The notes under the pieces were generated by a model. That model ran no database searches. It saw only the letters and a program-made list of their open reading frames with translations, and was not told the DNA's origin. 64,000 nucleotides of DNA from Nereocystis luetkeana (lineage: Eukaryota; Sar; Phaeophyceae; Laminariales; Laminariaceae), in the NCBI GenBank assembly GCA_031213475.1, contig JARUPZ010000021.1, forward strand, positions 3,555,545 through 3,619,544, written 5' to 3'. The translations under genes were made by a program, and so were the position numbers. Of this stretch, positions 35,912 through 46,626 are shown one piece after another (within the stretch, counting starts at the first letter, position 1; each line of letters begins with the position of its first letter).

Positions 35912-36758
35912 GAATATTGGTATAACCCAAATATACTGAAGACAGGGCCGGCGTGCCAAAGGTGGGGGAGGCGGCGAGGCACAACCACACGGCCAACCAC
36001 AGCCGACGTGTGGACGCTCTGAAGCAGAGGCGCCTTGAATACAGAGCATAATAACCTGCTAAAGAACGGACAAAACATAGGTTTGGGCCTACACCCCGAG
36101 GCAGAGGGAGGGGGGGGAGCTGTGTGACTCGATAGTGAGTTTTGTGGTTTTACGGGGCCAAAGGACCAACGCAGCTGCTGAAACTGGTTTGGTGTGTGAG
36201 TTTTTTGCTTTTATGGGGCCAACGAGCAACAATAAAAAAGCAAACTGTCTGCGACGCGAGCTGAGTGAAAAGAGAGACCGCGGCTCCTCCAGCGACGCCG
36301 ACCGGAGGAAGGATCGGCCGATGCCATGATGCACTGCCGCGTGACCTTACTCCCGACACCGCACAAGCCTACTAGTAAGCCCGAAACATAGTGATGTGAC
36401 CACGTGCAGGTGGGACTGAGCAAAGGCGTCTTATACTTAAAAACCCGCCTATCGACCTTCAACATACCTGGTATATGACATAATCAAGGCAACTTGTAAA
36501 GCACCCCTCGGCACTCCAAATCTTGCTGGTCAAACCCGTGGCCTCAATGCGCCCCCCGCACTATCCACACAGCAGTGCATTACCAGACGTCGCTCTTTCG
36601 CGTAAAAATATCGTTTTCCTGGTTTTAGACCGGCGTGCAACAACAGCGAAGCCCTGCAGCAGCGTCTCTCCTGGAGAATACGCCCTACAATCCTAGTTCG
36701 CCCGAAATCGGCGCAAACCACGTCAAATTCCGTCGCTGCAGCTTTCAACTGGCCCTAA

Positions 36759-36906
36759 GGGTCGTATCTTAACGAGGGCTGTGTGTTTTTCAGTATTTTT
36801 CGGTATTTTCCCGAAATTTCGGTATTTTTCAACCAAGAAATACCGAAATTTCGGGAAAATATAAAAAAAACCCAAAAACACACACAGCCCTCGTTAAGAT
36901 CGACCC
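36759..36906. mobile_element. 148-bp MITE with TAA target duplication
   Basis: The ends GGGTCGTATCTTAACGAGG and CCTCGTTAAGATCGACCC are inverted over ~33 bp. TAA flanks both sides (36756-36758, 36907-36909), as in PIF/Harbinger-type elements. The centre is a second AT-rich palindrome (ATTTCGGTATTT). Confidence 0.7.
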
Positions 36907-37320
36907 TAATCATATCCTTGACGACTAGGAGTCATCCTCGGATTGCAGAAATAGCGTCACCCAACAAAGCCCTTACTCCAACCGGGAACGCAATTCCAGA
37001 AATACGGGGGCGGCTCCTATTTATAATTGTCCCTGTACGTCCGTAGTCGTGGATAACAGTTTGCGATTAATCATGGCGTCAGGGATTTTTTCAGTCGAAC
37101 ATATTAACGGGCCCTTGGCATCGTAAGCTGGCGTTTGCGATTGTATAAGAAGGTGACGTTGCCTGCGGGTCTTGAGCTTCGATGGTGGTCCTCATTAGGC
37201 CGCCGAAAGAGCCCTCTTGCGCGCATTAGAATACTTCGAATATAGGTCGTCTGTCGTCTACTCCTGTAAGTGCGACGGACGAAAGAGAGATGGCGAGCCA
37301 AAACAGACGATACACACCTG

Positions 37321-37545
37321 GTACGTATGAGTTATTATTATTTCTCTTGCCATCCGACAATGTGCAGCATGATCTTCAACATGGATCACTCATAACTTTC
37401 CCGAAAGAAGAAAACCTCGGAAACAAAAGGAAACCCATGCCACAAGTCTACCTCCCTTCTGTGCCAACTTTCGGCCTTGTCTACTCTACACGCTGTTACT
37501 GTTATTTATTTTTCCCTCCGACAGTGTATCGTACAAAATTCAGTC
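37321..37545 (-). mobile_element. 5'-truncated copy of the 40-kb LINE, 3' end
   Basis: On the minus strand, GGCCGAAAGTTGGCACAGAA through GTCGGATGGCAAGAGAAATAATAATAA matches 46445-46600, including the AAT-type tail. This shows the LINE family is dispersed and where its 3' end lies. Confidence 0.75.
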
Positions 37546-37865
37546 CGAGATAAATCGAATACCAGGTATGTCTTTCGTTCCTCTAAAATTCTCTCACAAT
37601 AACTTGAGACAACTGGTAGCTCTCTTTCCCTCCCTGGAGTCTTCACCTTCACCCTTACAACTTCCTCCCTTGGCAGACGCTCGTTTTACCCTACTCCTTG
37701 TCAACCATTGAAAGCATTATTCCATTGTATTCAACACTCACCCATGCACTTCTCTCCAGACGCCTTGATTGTCCAAATATCGACGTCGGCGTGGCCGGTC
37801 GAGGTCGTTGCGGTGCGGATCGTCTTCAGCATTGAAGCCACGAAGTCATATTGATAGTCTGTTGG

Positions 37866-38340
37866 GCTAAAGGTAAAAGGTCAACCAATCGCCTACCCAA
37901 TATAAGCCTCATAATACTCTCCCCCCCTGGAACGGACCGGACTATCTAAGCCTCGTAACACTATCCGGTCCGTTCCAGGGGGGGGAGAGTGTTATGTGGC
38001 TTAGATTGGGTAGGCGATTGGTTAGCCTTTTACACTTTAGCTCAACGAAGTAAGACCTTAGCAAATGGCGGCGACGGCAGAACATGGGTCGTTGGTCGTG
38101 AGTTGAGAATCTCACGTCCACCATCAAATCGCTTTTTTTAAAGAAGAGGGAATTTGCTCATGTCAAGAATCTGAAAAAATGTTTCTGGATCCCCAGAAAT
38201 TGGAACCGCGTGTTGGTGTCACGCGTCGACCCGTATGTCCGGTCCGTTACAGGGGGGGAGAGTGTTATGAAGCTTAGATTGGGCAGAGGCGATTGGTTAA
38301 CCTGTTACCCTTAGCTCGATGAACTAAGACCTTAACAATC
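37866..38340. repeat. Three copies of a ~100-bp block, two in inverted order
   Basis: The block CCGGTCCGTTCCAGGGGGGG, then AGAGTGTTATG, GCTTAGATTGGG and GGCGATTGGTTA occurs at 37963-38040 and 38238-38315, and inverted at 37866-37950. A G-rich purine tract directly before TGTTATG resembles a polypurine tract next to an LTR start; that is only a suggestion. Confidence 0.55.
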
Positions 38341-38588
38341 ACACCGCGCCGTTCCGTGCGGTTTATAGTTTTCGGAAATTCGGCTCGGTGCGGTTTGTAT
38401 GCTTTCAAGAATCGTACAGCGCGGGTCGTTGCGGTTTGCAACCAATCGTACGTTGCGGTGCGGTTCGGTTCAAAAACCGGTCAAACTCGCACCGCACCGT
38501 ATCTGTGCCACAGAAAGTTACTTGCTTTTAGAGACCCTCCAGATTTTTCACGATTTTTAATTTTGTGAGAGTCGAACGGTGCGGTTCG

Positions 38589-39784
38589 TCACATTTTTCT
38601 AAAAGCCTTGTGGTGAAAACCTCGCGTGTCGGACGCGGGGTTGAGCACAGATAGCAGGTGCCGCACCATGGGAGGCTCTGGGAGCGTGAAGGGAATCATC
38701 GCGACGATGTGGATCGTCTTCACAAACTCCACCTTGGTAAACCGATCCGGGTTGTCTTGGTACAAGGTGCTTGTCAACGAGGTTTGTACTTTGACCTCCG
38801 CCCGATCCTTCCTGCGATTTAGTGAAGGGAGTTTGACAGGACAAAAACAAAGCGCAGGGCAAGGCAGGGCGGGGCGAGGCCGTTGATTTGTTTGCGCGTG
38901 TGATTCATTCACACGTACCTGGTGCCACGTACCACGTCGTGCTATATTTATGACAACACCCTGGACCACGTCGCGCTATATTTATGACAACACCCTGGGT
39001 ACTATACCAAGGCGTCGTCGCCGACACGGGGGGCCTACGTAAAACAGGAGTGGGTCTGCATGGCAAGCGAAACATGCCCACAGCAGTCCAGAAAGCGACT
39101 GGCGATCACGTCTGCGCAAAACCTCGAACGCGACACAGTATACTATCGAGCACGTTTCGCGTCTAAGCACACCTCTGCAGGTTGTTGTACTCACGTTATC
39201 GTCCTGGCCGCCTTCGTCTTGGAGCTCTTTAGCTCGTGCACTTGGCTCAAATGCTGTATCGGGTCCGATGTCTGCGCCGATGTGGTCGCCAGTTGCTTCC
39301 TGGCCTGTCGACAAGTCTCGCTTCCCATACAGACCCAGTCCTATTTGGTGGGGCCCCCCTTGTCGGCGGCGACGCCCTTTCCTCAGCATGCGCACGCCCC
39401 AGTTGAAAACGGTCGACCTCTGGAGGCCCGACGGGCAGGGGCACAGCTCGAATCCGACAGGGGCTTTGAACTCGTCGATTGGCCTCTTCACCGCCTCCGG
39501 TACATCGTCCGGGTATTGCCGCTTCTTGTCTTTCTTATAAGGTCGTTCTTGACTCATTGTCGCGCGCCCATTGAAGCAACTTAAACGCCTATCGGCCTCC
39601 TGCGCGGCCTCGCTGTGCTCGGCTGGAGCAGCAGGTGTAGACCCACTACCCTCGCTTTGAGGGCCAGTGGTAGCACTGATGCTACTGTTGTATGTGTCGT
39701 GATTGTGGTGGTTGTGGTTGTGGGAGACTGGGGGTTGCGCTGCTGCGGCAATGCCGTCTGCATTGGTCCGTTGAAATACTCAAT
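38589..39784 (-). pseudogene. Possible hAT-like transposase fragment or unassigned two-exon gene
   Basis: A minus-strand frame from about 39784 to 39195 ends at a good donor (GATAAC|GTGAGT). A second block (38811-38589) follows a pyrimidine-rich AAATCGCAG acceptor and encodes a segment with VKTIHIVAMIPFTLPEPPM and LLSVLNPASDTRG. This loosely resembles the region of hAT transposases before the catalytic core. The two blocks do not join cleanly in phase, so one boundary is wrong or the gene is dead. The N-terminal part is basic, then acidic, with no clear BED finger. I would not insist on the hAT assignment. Confidence 0.35.
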
Positions 39785-40094
39785 TTCTTCTTGATAACCG
39801 TTGTCTCTGTGTATCGCAGATCGTATATCAACTAAAAACACCACGCCGTGTGTCATGTGGGTGGTATAATACCGTACTATATCCACTAAAAAAACACCGC
39901 GCATTGTGCCGTGTGGTTGGTCGCAGGGACGTCGAAGGAAGCGAAATGTGAAATATTTGCAATACATATTATACATGTTCGCGCAGATGGCAGAGGACCC
40001 TGGACATGGCTCTAGAACGAATCTACTTCTTACTTTGTTCCGCCCACAACTAGAACTGCTGTGTCGTCTGAAGATGATGGTAACGATTGATTTC

Positions 40095-40278
40095 AGAGGT
40101 CGGCTGTTAATTGGAATCTCCGGACAGAAGGTTTGGGATGCTGTCTGTCAGTTGGAATTGTCCCGACAATAGATTTGGGATGCTGCCCATCTATTGGAAC
40201 TGCCCGACAATATATTTGGAATTGTCCCGACAATAGATTTGAGGTGCTGTCTATTAAATGGAATTGTCCCGACAATAG
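40095..40278 (+). repeat. 42-bp minisatellite, left part (~4 units)
   Basis: Units of GGAATTGTCCCGACAATAGA and TTTGGGATGCTGTC are the same and in the same orientation as at 46626-47460. It ends at CCCGACAATAG, where the LINE begins. Confidence 0.8.
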
Positions 40279-40366
40279 AGATGCCGGTTAGGAGAGGAGG
40301 GGGGTCATCCACCAGGGCCACACGGAACGGTAGGGGAGGGCGAGTGATTGCAGCATTCGCCACGGA

Positions 40367-41770
40367 TTGGTGGAGGAGGTCGCCTTCGTGCATGTGTCCT
40401 GCTCATGCGTGGTGCACCGCCGTTGCGCCCTAGGCTTCGTTGAAGATGCAATCCCCCGAGCCAGGGCCAACGTGACACGTACGATCACACACCAGGTCAC
40501 GTGCCCGAACCCGGCTCTACATGCGGTGCACCAAGATGTGGATCTACACCCTCTTCTCCAACAGATCAGGGGTCTCGGTAGATCGGCGGATACGGCGGAA
40601 GAGAGAGCCATAGGTGCCAGGGTCGACGTAGCGGAGCTCCGCCTTAACGGGAGGCCCACCACCCCAACCGGAACGATAGATTTGTCGAGGAGTGCAACTG
40701 AGAGAGGGGAGGAGGATATTTGGGGAGATGGGCGTGGCACGGCCCCTCAGCTGGCACAAGTGGAAGCGCCGTGCGGGCCCTGTGGAGAGCAAGTTACAGA
40801 CCGTAACAGGTTCTCTTTCGCAGGTTGGCTCGCTCATACGGAGTGTGCCGTGGAAAACGTACAGGGGGCCTCCGACAGGGGAGACGATCGGTTCGGGGTA
40901 GCCATCCCAGAAGGGAATGGGCCGCTCCGTCGGAGAGCGTTCCGTCTCACCCAGATACTGCCGAGGCTACACCTACGTTATGACGGCGCCACAGAGGCGG
41001 GTGCCCACAGAAGGAGACAGCTGGAACGATCGTGGCGGTCAGCGATTTCGCAGGATGAGGACGCCGCGAACCCAGCTCAAACCCAACAGGCAGAAGGGAG
41101 GGAGAGAGGGGAGGAAGACGCAGAGTACACGTACTACGGACAGGCTCTGGAAGATTCGCCAGGGGCGTCCAGGGGCATTCACATGCAAGTACCCGTCCCG
41201 TGCTCCCACGGGGGGTTTGTGCACGCCAGTTGCATGCTGGAACGAGCAGACCGCCTCGCGAGAGGGCATACAGACCCGAGGTCCTGCGTCGCATGCCGCC
41301 ACGAGGGGGCCGGGGGAAGACGACCCCCCCACCCGGCGGAGCTTGCTATTGACTTACCAATGGCCGAGTCGGGGGGAAGATGGGCAACGTTAAGGAGCAC
41401 CATGCAGTTCGCCGACCTCCTTCAACGGGACGCCCCAGGACCGGGGCCGGCTAGTTACCTGACAACCGGCGTATACCGCTCATTCGAGCTCATGATACGT
41501 GCCCACGGGAGGAGCCCAACCTCTTCGTTCCTCTTGTTCTCCCTCTTCAGCGATGCTCTGGACCTGCCTCAAGCGGCCTACCTTGATTTCCCACGCTCGA
41601 GGGAATGGGAAGTGGCTGTCGGCCGCTACCGTACGCGATTCGCCGCGCTCGGGATTCGATCGCAGGATGTCCAGATTCGATTAACTAACCGGAGGCTCTA
41701 CATTGGGCCCCATGTTCAAGAATACTTGGCGGGCCTCGACGCTGTGTGGGAGGAACGCTTGACAAGATAA
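40367..41770 (+). CDS. LINE ORF1-like protein with RING-like Cys/His clusters
   Basis: 467 residues. The N terminus has VSCSCVVHRRC and, 30 residues on, VTCPNPALH, like the second half of a RING finger; the true start may lie upstream. A pair at CGPCGEQ and AHTEC begins a second cluster, and VPCSHGGFVHASC with SCVACRHEG closes it (around 41192-41310). The rest is charged and not recognised, and the last ~130 residues are more globular (FELMIRAHGRSPTSSFLLFS). RING or PHD fingers may mediate nucleic-acid or protein contacts. The frame is open throughout, unlike ORF2. It could be the N-terminal part of a single polyprotein rather than a separate ORF1. Confidence 0.65.
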   Translation: MVEEVAFVHVSCSCVVHRRCALGFVEDAIPRARANVTRTITHQVTCPNPALHAVHQDVDLHPLLQQIRGLGRSADTAEERAIGARVDVAELRLNGRPTTPTGTIDLSRSATERGEEDIWGDGRGTAPQLAQVEAPCGPCGEQVTDRNRFSFAGWLAHTECAVENVQGASDRGDDRFGVAIPEGNGPLRRRAFRLTQILPRLHLRYDGATEAGAHRRRQLERSWRSAISQDEDAANPAQTQQAEGRERGEEDAEYTYYGQALEDSPGASRGIHMQVPVPCSHGGFVHASCMLERADRLARGHTDPRSCVACRHEGAGGRRPPHPAELAIDLPMAESGGRWATLRSTMQFADLLQRDAPGPGPASYLTTGVYRSFELMIRAHGRSPTSSFLLFSLFSDALDLPQAAYLDFPRSREWEVAVGRYRTRFAALGIRSQDVQIRLTNRRLYIGPHVQEYLAGLDAVWEERLTR

Positions 41771-42780
41771 CCCTCGGCGTTCAAAACGCGCTGGCGGAAA
41801 AGTAGCGCGCTCCCTCCCTTTCCGGTGGAGGCGGTGCCCTCGCCGGGAGGAAATGGGCCACCAAAACGAGGGAAGCCGGGATACCACGGCGGCAGAACAA
41901 CCCATAACGCCCTGGACAAGGTCCGAGGCCGCGTCGACAACCCCCGGACCGACAGTGCCAACCAACGTGAGGGAGGGGGGAGCGATCGCAAGGGGTAGAC
42001 GAGGCCGATCGAGAGGTTCTGGGAGGGGTTCACAAGCAAGCAGTGCAAGGAGAGGGGCCGACGCGAGTACGGAGCGAAACGCCAGGCGGGGGGGTAGTGC
42101 GCCACCCTCTTCAGCAGGCGGGAGGGGGAGAGGGAGTGGGGGGAGCGGAGGGAGAAGGGGAAGCGTGGGGACCCGGGGGAGCAGAGGGAACGGGGGGAGC
42201 GGGGGGGGAAGGGGGAACGGAGGGAGCGGGGGGAGCAGGGGGAGCGGGGGAAGCGAGGAGAGCGGAGGGAGTGGGTGGGGCGGGGGAAGCTTGGAGAGCG
42301 GGGGGAACGGGAGTAGCGAGGGGAGCGGGAGGAGCGGGGGAAGCGATGAGAGCGGGAAGAGGGGGTAGTGCGCCACCTTCGTCAGCAGGCAGGGGGTGGG
42401 AGGGGCGAGCGGGGGCGGGGGGGGGGGCGAGAGAAGCGAGGGGACCGGGGGGGGGGCGGGGTGGAGGGAGCGAGGGAGGCGGGGGAAGCGGGGGGAGGGG
42501 GGGAGGCGGAGAGAACGGGGGAGGCGGAGGGAGCGGAGAGAGAGGGGTGAGCAGATAGGGGAAGGGGAGTGGAGGGCGAGGGGGGCGAGGGAGGGAGGAG
42601 GGGGAGGAGGGAGCGGAGGGAGTGGGGAGGGGTACCGAGAGCGAACGTACCAGAGAGGAGAGAGATAGTGAGGGTGGAGGAGAACCGGAAACGGGAGGGC
42701 CGCGGAATGGTGGGGAAGGAGGGGGGAGAGAAGGGAGAGAGACGAGCCAAAGAAGTGGAGGAAGAGGAGCCGCAATGGAC
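41771..42780 (+). repeat. Purine-rich low-complexity spacer inside the LINE
   Basis: From about 42100 to 42770 the plus strand is almost entirely A and G, with units such as GGGGGAGCGGAGGGAG. A block containing GTAGTGCGCCACC recurs at 42093 and 42366. All six frames are open for long stretches (Gly/Arg/Glu-rich on plus, Pro/Ser-rich on minus), which is compositional. A short upstream frame starts at 41853. Confidence 0.7.
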
Positions 42781-45700
42781 GGCAGAGGGTCTGGAAGGCC
42801 AAACGACGAGGGTCCAACCGGAGGATCTCCCAGGGCGTCGTGGAGGAGACCCGAGAACGGGACGCGCCCCCGGGCCTTCCTTGGCGACACCACAGGGGAA
42901 GTGGCGTGCGGGGTCTGCGGTGAACGCTACAGCTCGGGCACCGGGCGGTACGCTCTCCATGTGGGCAAGGGCTCCACGTGCTTCATGCTCGTTGTGTGGT
43001 GGAGGCCCTTGCGAGAGGCGCAGCACCGGCACCTCTCCGCTGCGCAGAAGTCAATTGCGGAGCACAACATCCAAGACGGGAAGCACTGCAGGCAGCGGTC
43101 CAAGCGGACCCGGGGCTTCGTAGTCGGGCCGCGAGGATGGGAGGTTGGACCATAGGTGATGAGGACCTTCGCAGCCGGGGGCTTTGGTACGGATGGGACC
43201 AGAATATCCTGGGTATAGGGCCACCACTTGATGCCGTTTCCTTGGATGAACTGGGCCAACGTTTCGCAACGGGGAAAACAGTGCAACCGCAGTTGGCTGG
43301 CGCACACGCGTGCATTAGCGTTCACGTGCTCGGCATCCTCAACCACGTTATGGGTGAGCACAGGCCGAACCGAGAGTCGGCGACGCCGAACTCGCTCCTA
43401 CGGACGATCAAGCTATGGTACCTTATGCCAGCCCTGTTTCACTCACCGGACGGCCGAATCAAGAGGCGACAGAGGTTCACGTTGGTGGAGAGCGGGGATA
43501 TACTGCTCCTGCTCCCATGGCTGATAGCATTCACCAGGGGAGGGGACCTGAGGCGACGGGATGCCGCCCAAGAAGATTCGGAGGAGACGAAGCTCGAAAG
43601 GGCGTCGTCGGCGTGTCGCCACGCGGGAGGGGTCAAAGTGGCAGCTCGCAACCTGCTAGCAGAGCCACGATCAGCTGGAAACGAAACGACGTGGAGCACA
43701 CTGGTGGCCAAGTTCCCCTCCGAAGATCGCGCCGCAGTGTCCGCGGCGGTGGCGGCGGCTGCAGTGTTGGCGACCGCCACCGAGGTGGAAGATGGAAACG
43801 CCTCTCCGTGATGCCCTGACAATGAGTACGCCTCCGTGACCCGGAAACGACGGTCAACGCTTTGCGCACCTGCAATCCATCATCCACACCGACATCGGGC
43901 GGGAAGAGTTCGGAAAGGGCATGACAGCCTTCTGGCGGAGAATCGTCGACGAGCCGGACGCGTTCCCGCCAGAATTCTGGCAGCTCTTCTTGTAGTCGAG
44001 CCTCACTGCCTTGGGGGGAAAGTGCCGGCTGGTTTGCGTGGGCATGACATGGAGGCGGTTCATCACCGCGGGGGCTATGCGACAGTGGCGTCCGCGGTTG
44101 GAGGAGGTCAACCGAGAGGTGAAACAGTTTCGTGTCGCCGTACCCGGAGGAGTGGAGCATGTGGGACTGAGGGCCAGGACGTTACACGAGACGGGCAACT
44201 GGGTCGTCATAACGGACTGCTCCAACGCCTTCAACACGGTTAAACGGACGGCGGTGCTTGAAGAGGCGGCCAACTGCGTGCCAGCGCTCACGCCGTTTGT
44301 GGCCAAGTGCTACGGCACAAGACCCGCCGACGTGTATTTCCGGATGGACTCAGGGGAGACCAGGACGATCGCTTACTCCAGCGGTGTCCAGCAAGGGGAC
44401 CCCATGGGGCCGGTAATGTTCTGTCTGGCGTTGCGACCGGGGCTGAAGCGTTTCCGACAGGAGTTCGAGGGAGAAGGAGTGGAAGCCTTCGCCTACATGG
44501 ACGATGTATCTCTCGGCCTTATGGGGGTCACGGCCAACACGATTAGAGCTTTTGCCTTCCTCCGGCGAGAGCTAGACAACAACGGCATTGTGGTCAACCC
44601 AGCCAAGACCGTAGCACTACCACCCAAAGGACACGTCCCGACGGCGGAGGAGATATCGCCCCTGGAGAGCGTTGACGTCCGCATCGCAGACGAAGGAAGG
44701 GTGACGGTGGTGGGTGTTCCGATCGGCTCGGATGAATACGTGCTGGGGCGAGCAATGGAGGTAGTGAGGGACGGGGGCGCGGACCGCCTTGCACGCTGCC
44801 TCGCTAACATGTCCGACAAGCAAGCGGCGGCCCTCATCACCGTCGAATTCCTCGGGCAGCGGACGGGCTACCTCGAAAGGGCTCTAGACCCGGGGCTGTC
44901 ACTCGAAGCGTGCCGAAGGGCCGACAACGGGGTTCAGCGGGCCTACGAAAATATCCTAGAGCTACCGGGAGCGGCGGACGCACAGTCGTTTTTCCAGGAG
45001 GGGTGCCCGGCTAGCCAACTGACCGTAAAACCCTACCAACAAGCCCAAGCACGCCTTTCTACGGGAGCGGGAGGGTTAGGGCTGCCGTCGACGGAAGCGA
45101 GGCGAATATCTGCCTCAATCGGGAGCAGGGTGGGCATCCTGCCGAAGGTTCTAGCAGACCTCACGGGCCCGCTAGGAGACAGGCTCAAGAGGGGTCTCCC
45201 TGATTCGAGCATCATTGCTGAGCTCGGTGGCAGCTTGCAAGAGATTCGGGACACGTGGGGCGTGGCGAAATAAGCGATGGAGGGCATCGTCCCCGAATCT
45301 TGGTTGGTATGGAGCATGGGTGCAGAGGGGGGCCTGGTCCCAGGCCCCCCTGAAGCCGACATGCTGGCTGCGCATGATGCCGTAACCACCAACTCCCGGA
45401 AGGTTCAACAGACGTTGGGCAAGCTGGTGAATCAGGGTCGGCACGCTGCACACACAGCCTCGCTGGAGGAGCTACCGGAGATTGCACGCCCACCTGGACC
45501 AGGCGACCCGCTGGGGGGGAGCGAGACGAAGACCTTCGCCAAAGCTCGCTACAGAAGTCTACAAGGAGCAGGAGCCACTGCTTGCCTTCGGGCGAGGCCA
45601 ACAGACTCGCTCCGTGTCATACCAGCAGCGGAGTTCGTGGGCATGGGAAGGCTCTTCATGGGCATCGAGGAGCACGTGGCAGTGAGGTGCCCCTGCTGCG

Positions 45701-46335
45701 ACGCAGTCGACATAGACACACGCCACGCACGCATCTGTCCCAGAGCAGGGGCACAGGTAAACCAGCATCAACCGTTGGTTCAAGCGATCTCCCGCATGCT
45801 GAAGCGTCTGGGAATCCCACACCAAGAAGTAGAGAGCGGCGAACCGTTCACTGCAGACCGGAACCTGCGGATGGGCATCGTTGTCAGGAGAGGAGGTCTT
45901 CGGGACGCTCCTAACAGGGAATACAGGGAAACGTCCATCCTGCTGGAGGTCACCCATGCAGACCCGCAAGCGTAGGTCCAATTGCGAGGGACAACGCTGA
46001 TCATGATGGATCAGCTGCCTCTACCTCCGAGGCGCGCAAGCGCCAACACTACGCGCGTCCGGGGCATGTGGCCTTCGACGAGCGGAGCCACAAACTAGCC
46101 ACCTTAGCGGTGGAAAGCTTTGGGCGCCTAGGGGTAGAGGGCAGCAACTCCATCGACCAGCTGGCAGCTAGCGTCGTGGGGGGGAGGGATGGTGGGTCGA
46201 TTTTGCAAGGAAGGGGGTGGTGAAGGAACGCCTGCTCCAGATCGTCTCGGTGACCACAGAGGTCGCCATTTCGAGGGTGTCGAGGTTCAAGCTCCAGCTT
46301 AGGGACCGCCAAGAAGGAAGAAGAAACAGGGGGGG
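42781..46335 (+). pseudogene. LINE ORF2: RING-like finger, reverse transcriptase, CCHC and endonuclease-like C terminus (decayed)
   Basis: The N-terminal finger is split by a frameshift near 42970: VACGVCGERYS, then MLHARCVVEALARG and LRCAEVNCGAQ. The next segment (to 43811) precedes the polymerase. After a frame change and an in-frame TAG near 43993, the reverse transcriptase (44011-45273) shows WVVITDCSNAFNTVKR, SSGVQQGDPMGP and AYMDDVSL, so the catalytic aspartates are intact. A TAA at 45271-45273 separates the thumb from 45277-45975. That part carries CPCCDAVDIDTRHARIC (a CCHC finger) and an endonuclease-like core with LLEVTHADPQA. A further stop and shift follow, and the family-typical end (RKRQHYARPGHVAFDERSHK) is readable to about 46335. 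The element would copy its RNA at a nicked target. Confidence 0.8.
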
Positions 46336-46582
46336 GAGGGACGACAGACCCACACCGGTGGCGTGGGGACGGAGCTTGGATACAGCTTAGGATTTGATAA
46401 TAGAACGTAATGAGGAAGGAGCGAGGACAGCGAATGGAGTAGACAAACCGAAAGTTGGCACAGAAGGGAGGTAGACTTGGTGCATGGATGGGTTTCCTTT
46501 TGTTTCCGAGGTTTTCTTTTTTCGGGAAAGTTATGAGTGATCAATGTTAAAGATCATGCTGCACATTGTCGGATGGCAAGGG

Positions 46583-46583
46583 A

Positions 46584-46626
<43 letters not shown>
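46583..46626. repeat. (AAT)n tail of the LINE
   Basis: About 14 AAT units directly precede the first minisatellite unit on the right. The truncated copy at 37321-37545 carries a shorter version, so the repeat belongs to the element's 3' end. Confidence 0.85.

Larger units (their letters stand above)
40279..46626 (+). mobile_element. Non-LTR retrotransposon, ~6.3 kb, inserted in a 42-bp minisatellite
   Basis: It is bounded on both sides by the same tandem repeat and ends in (AAT)n at 46583-46626. ORF1-like 40367-41770, a purine-rich spacer and ORF2 with RING-like finger, reverse transcriptase and C-terminal CCHC/endonuclease-like segment lie in order on the plus strand. Several stops and frameshifts make this copy defective. 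The 3' end is confirmed by truncated copies at 37321-37545 and 34965-35022. LINEs with a C-terminal endonuclease are often site-specific, which fits the minisatellite location. Confidence 0.8.

Noticed and set aside
41681-42893. Long Pro/Ser/Leu-rich minus-strand frames (up to 378 residues)
   Set aside because: They are complements of the polypurine tract in the plus-strand LINE; open frames in all six phases there are a composition effect.
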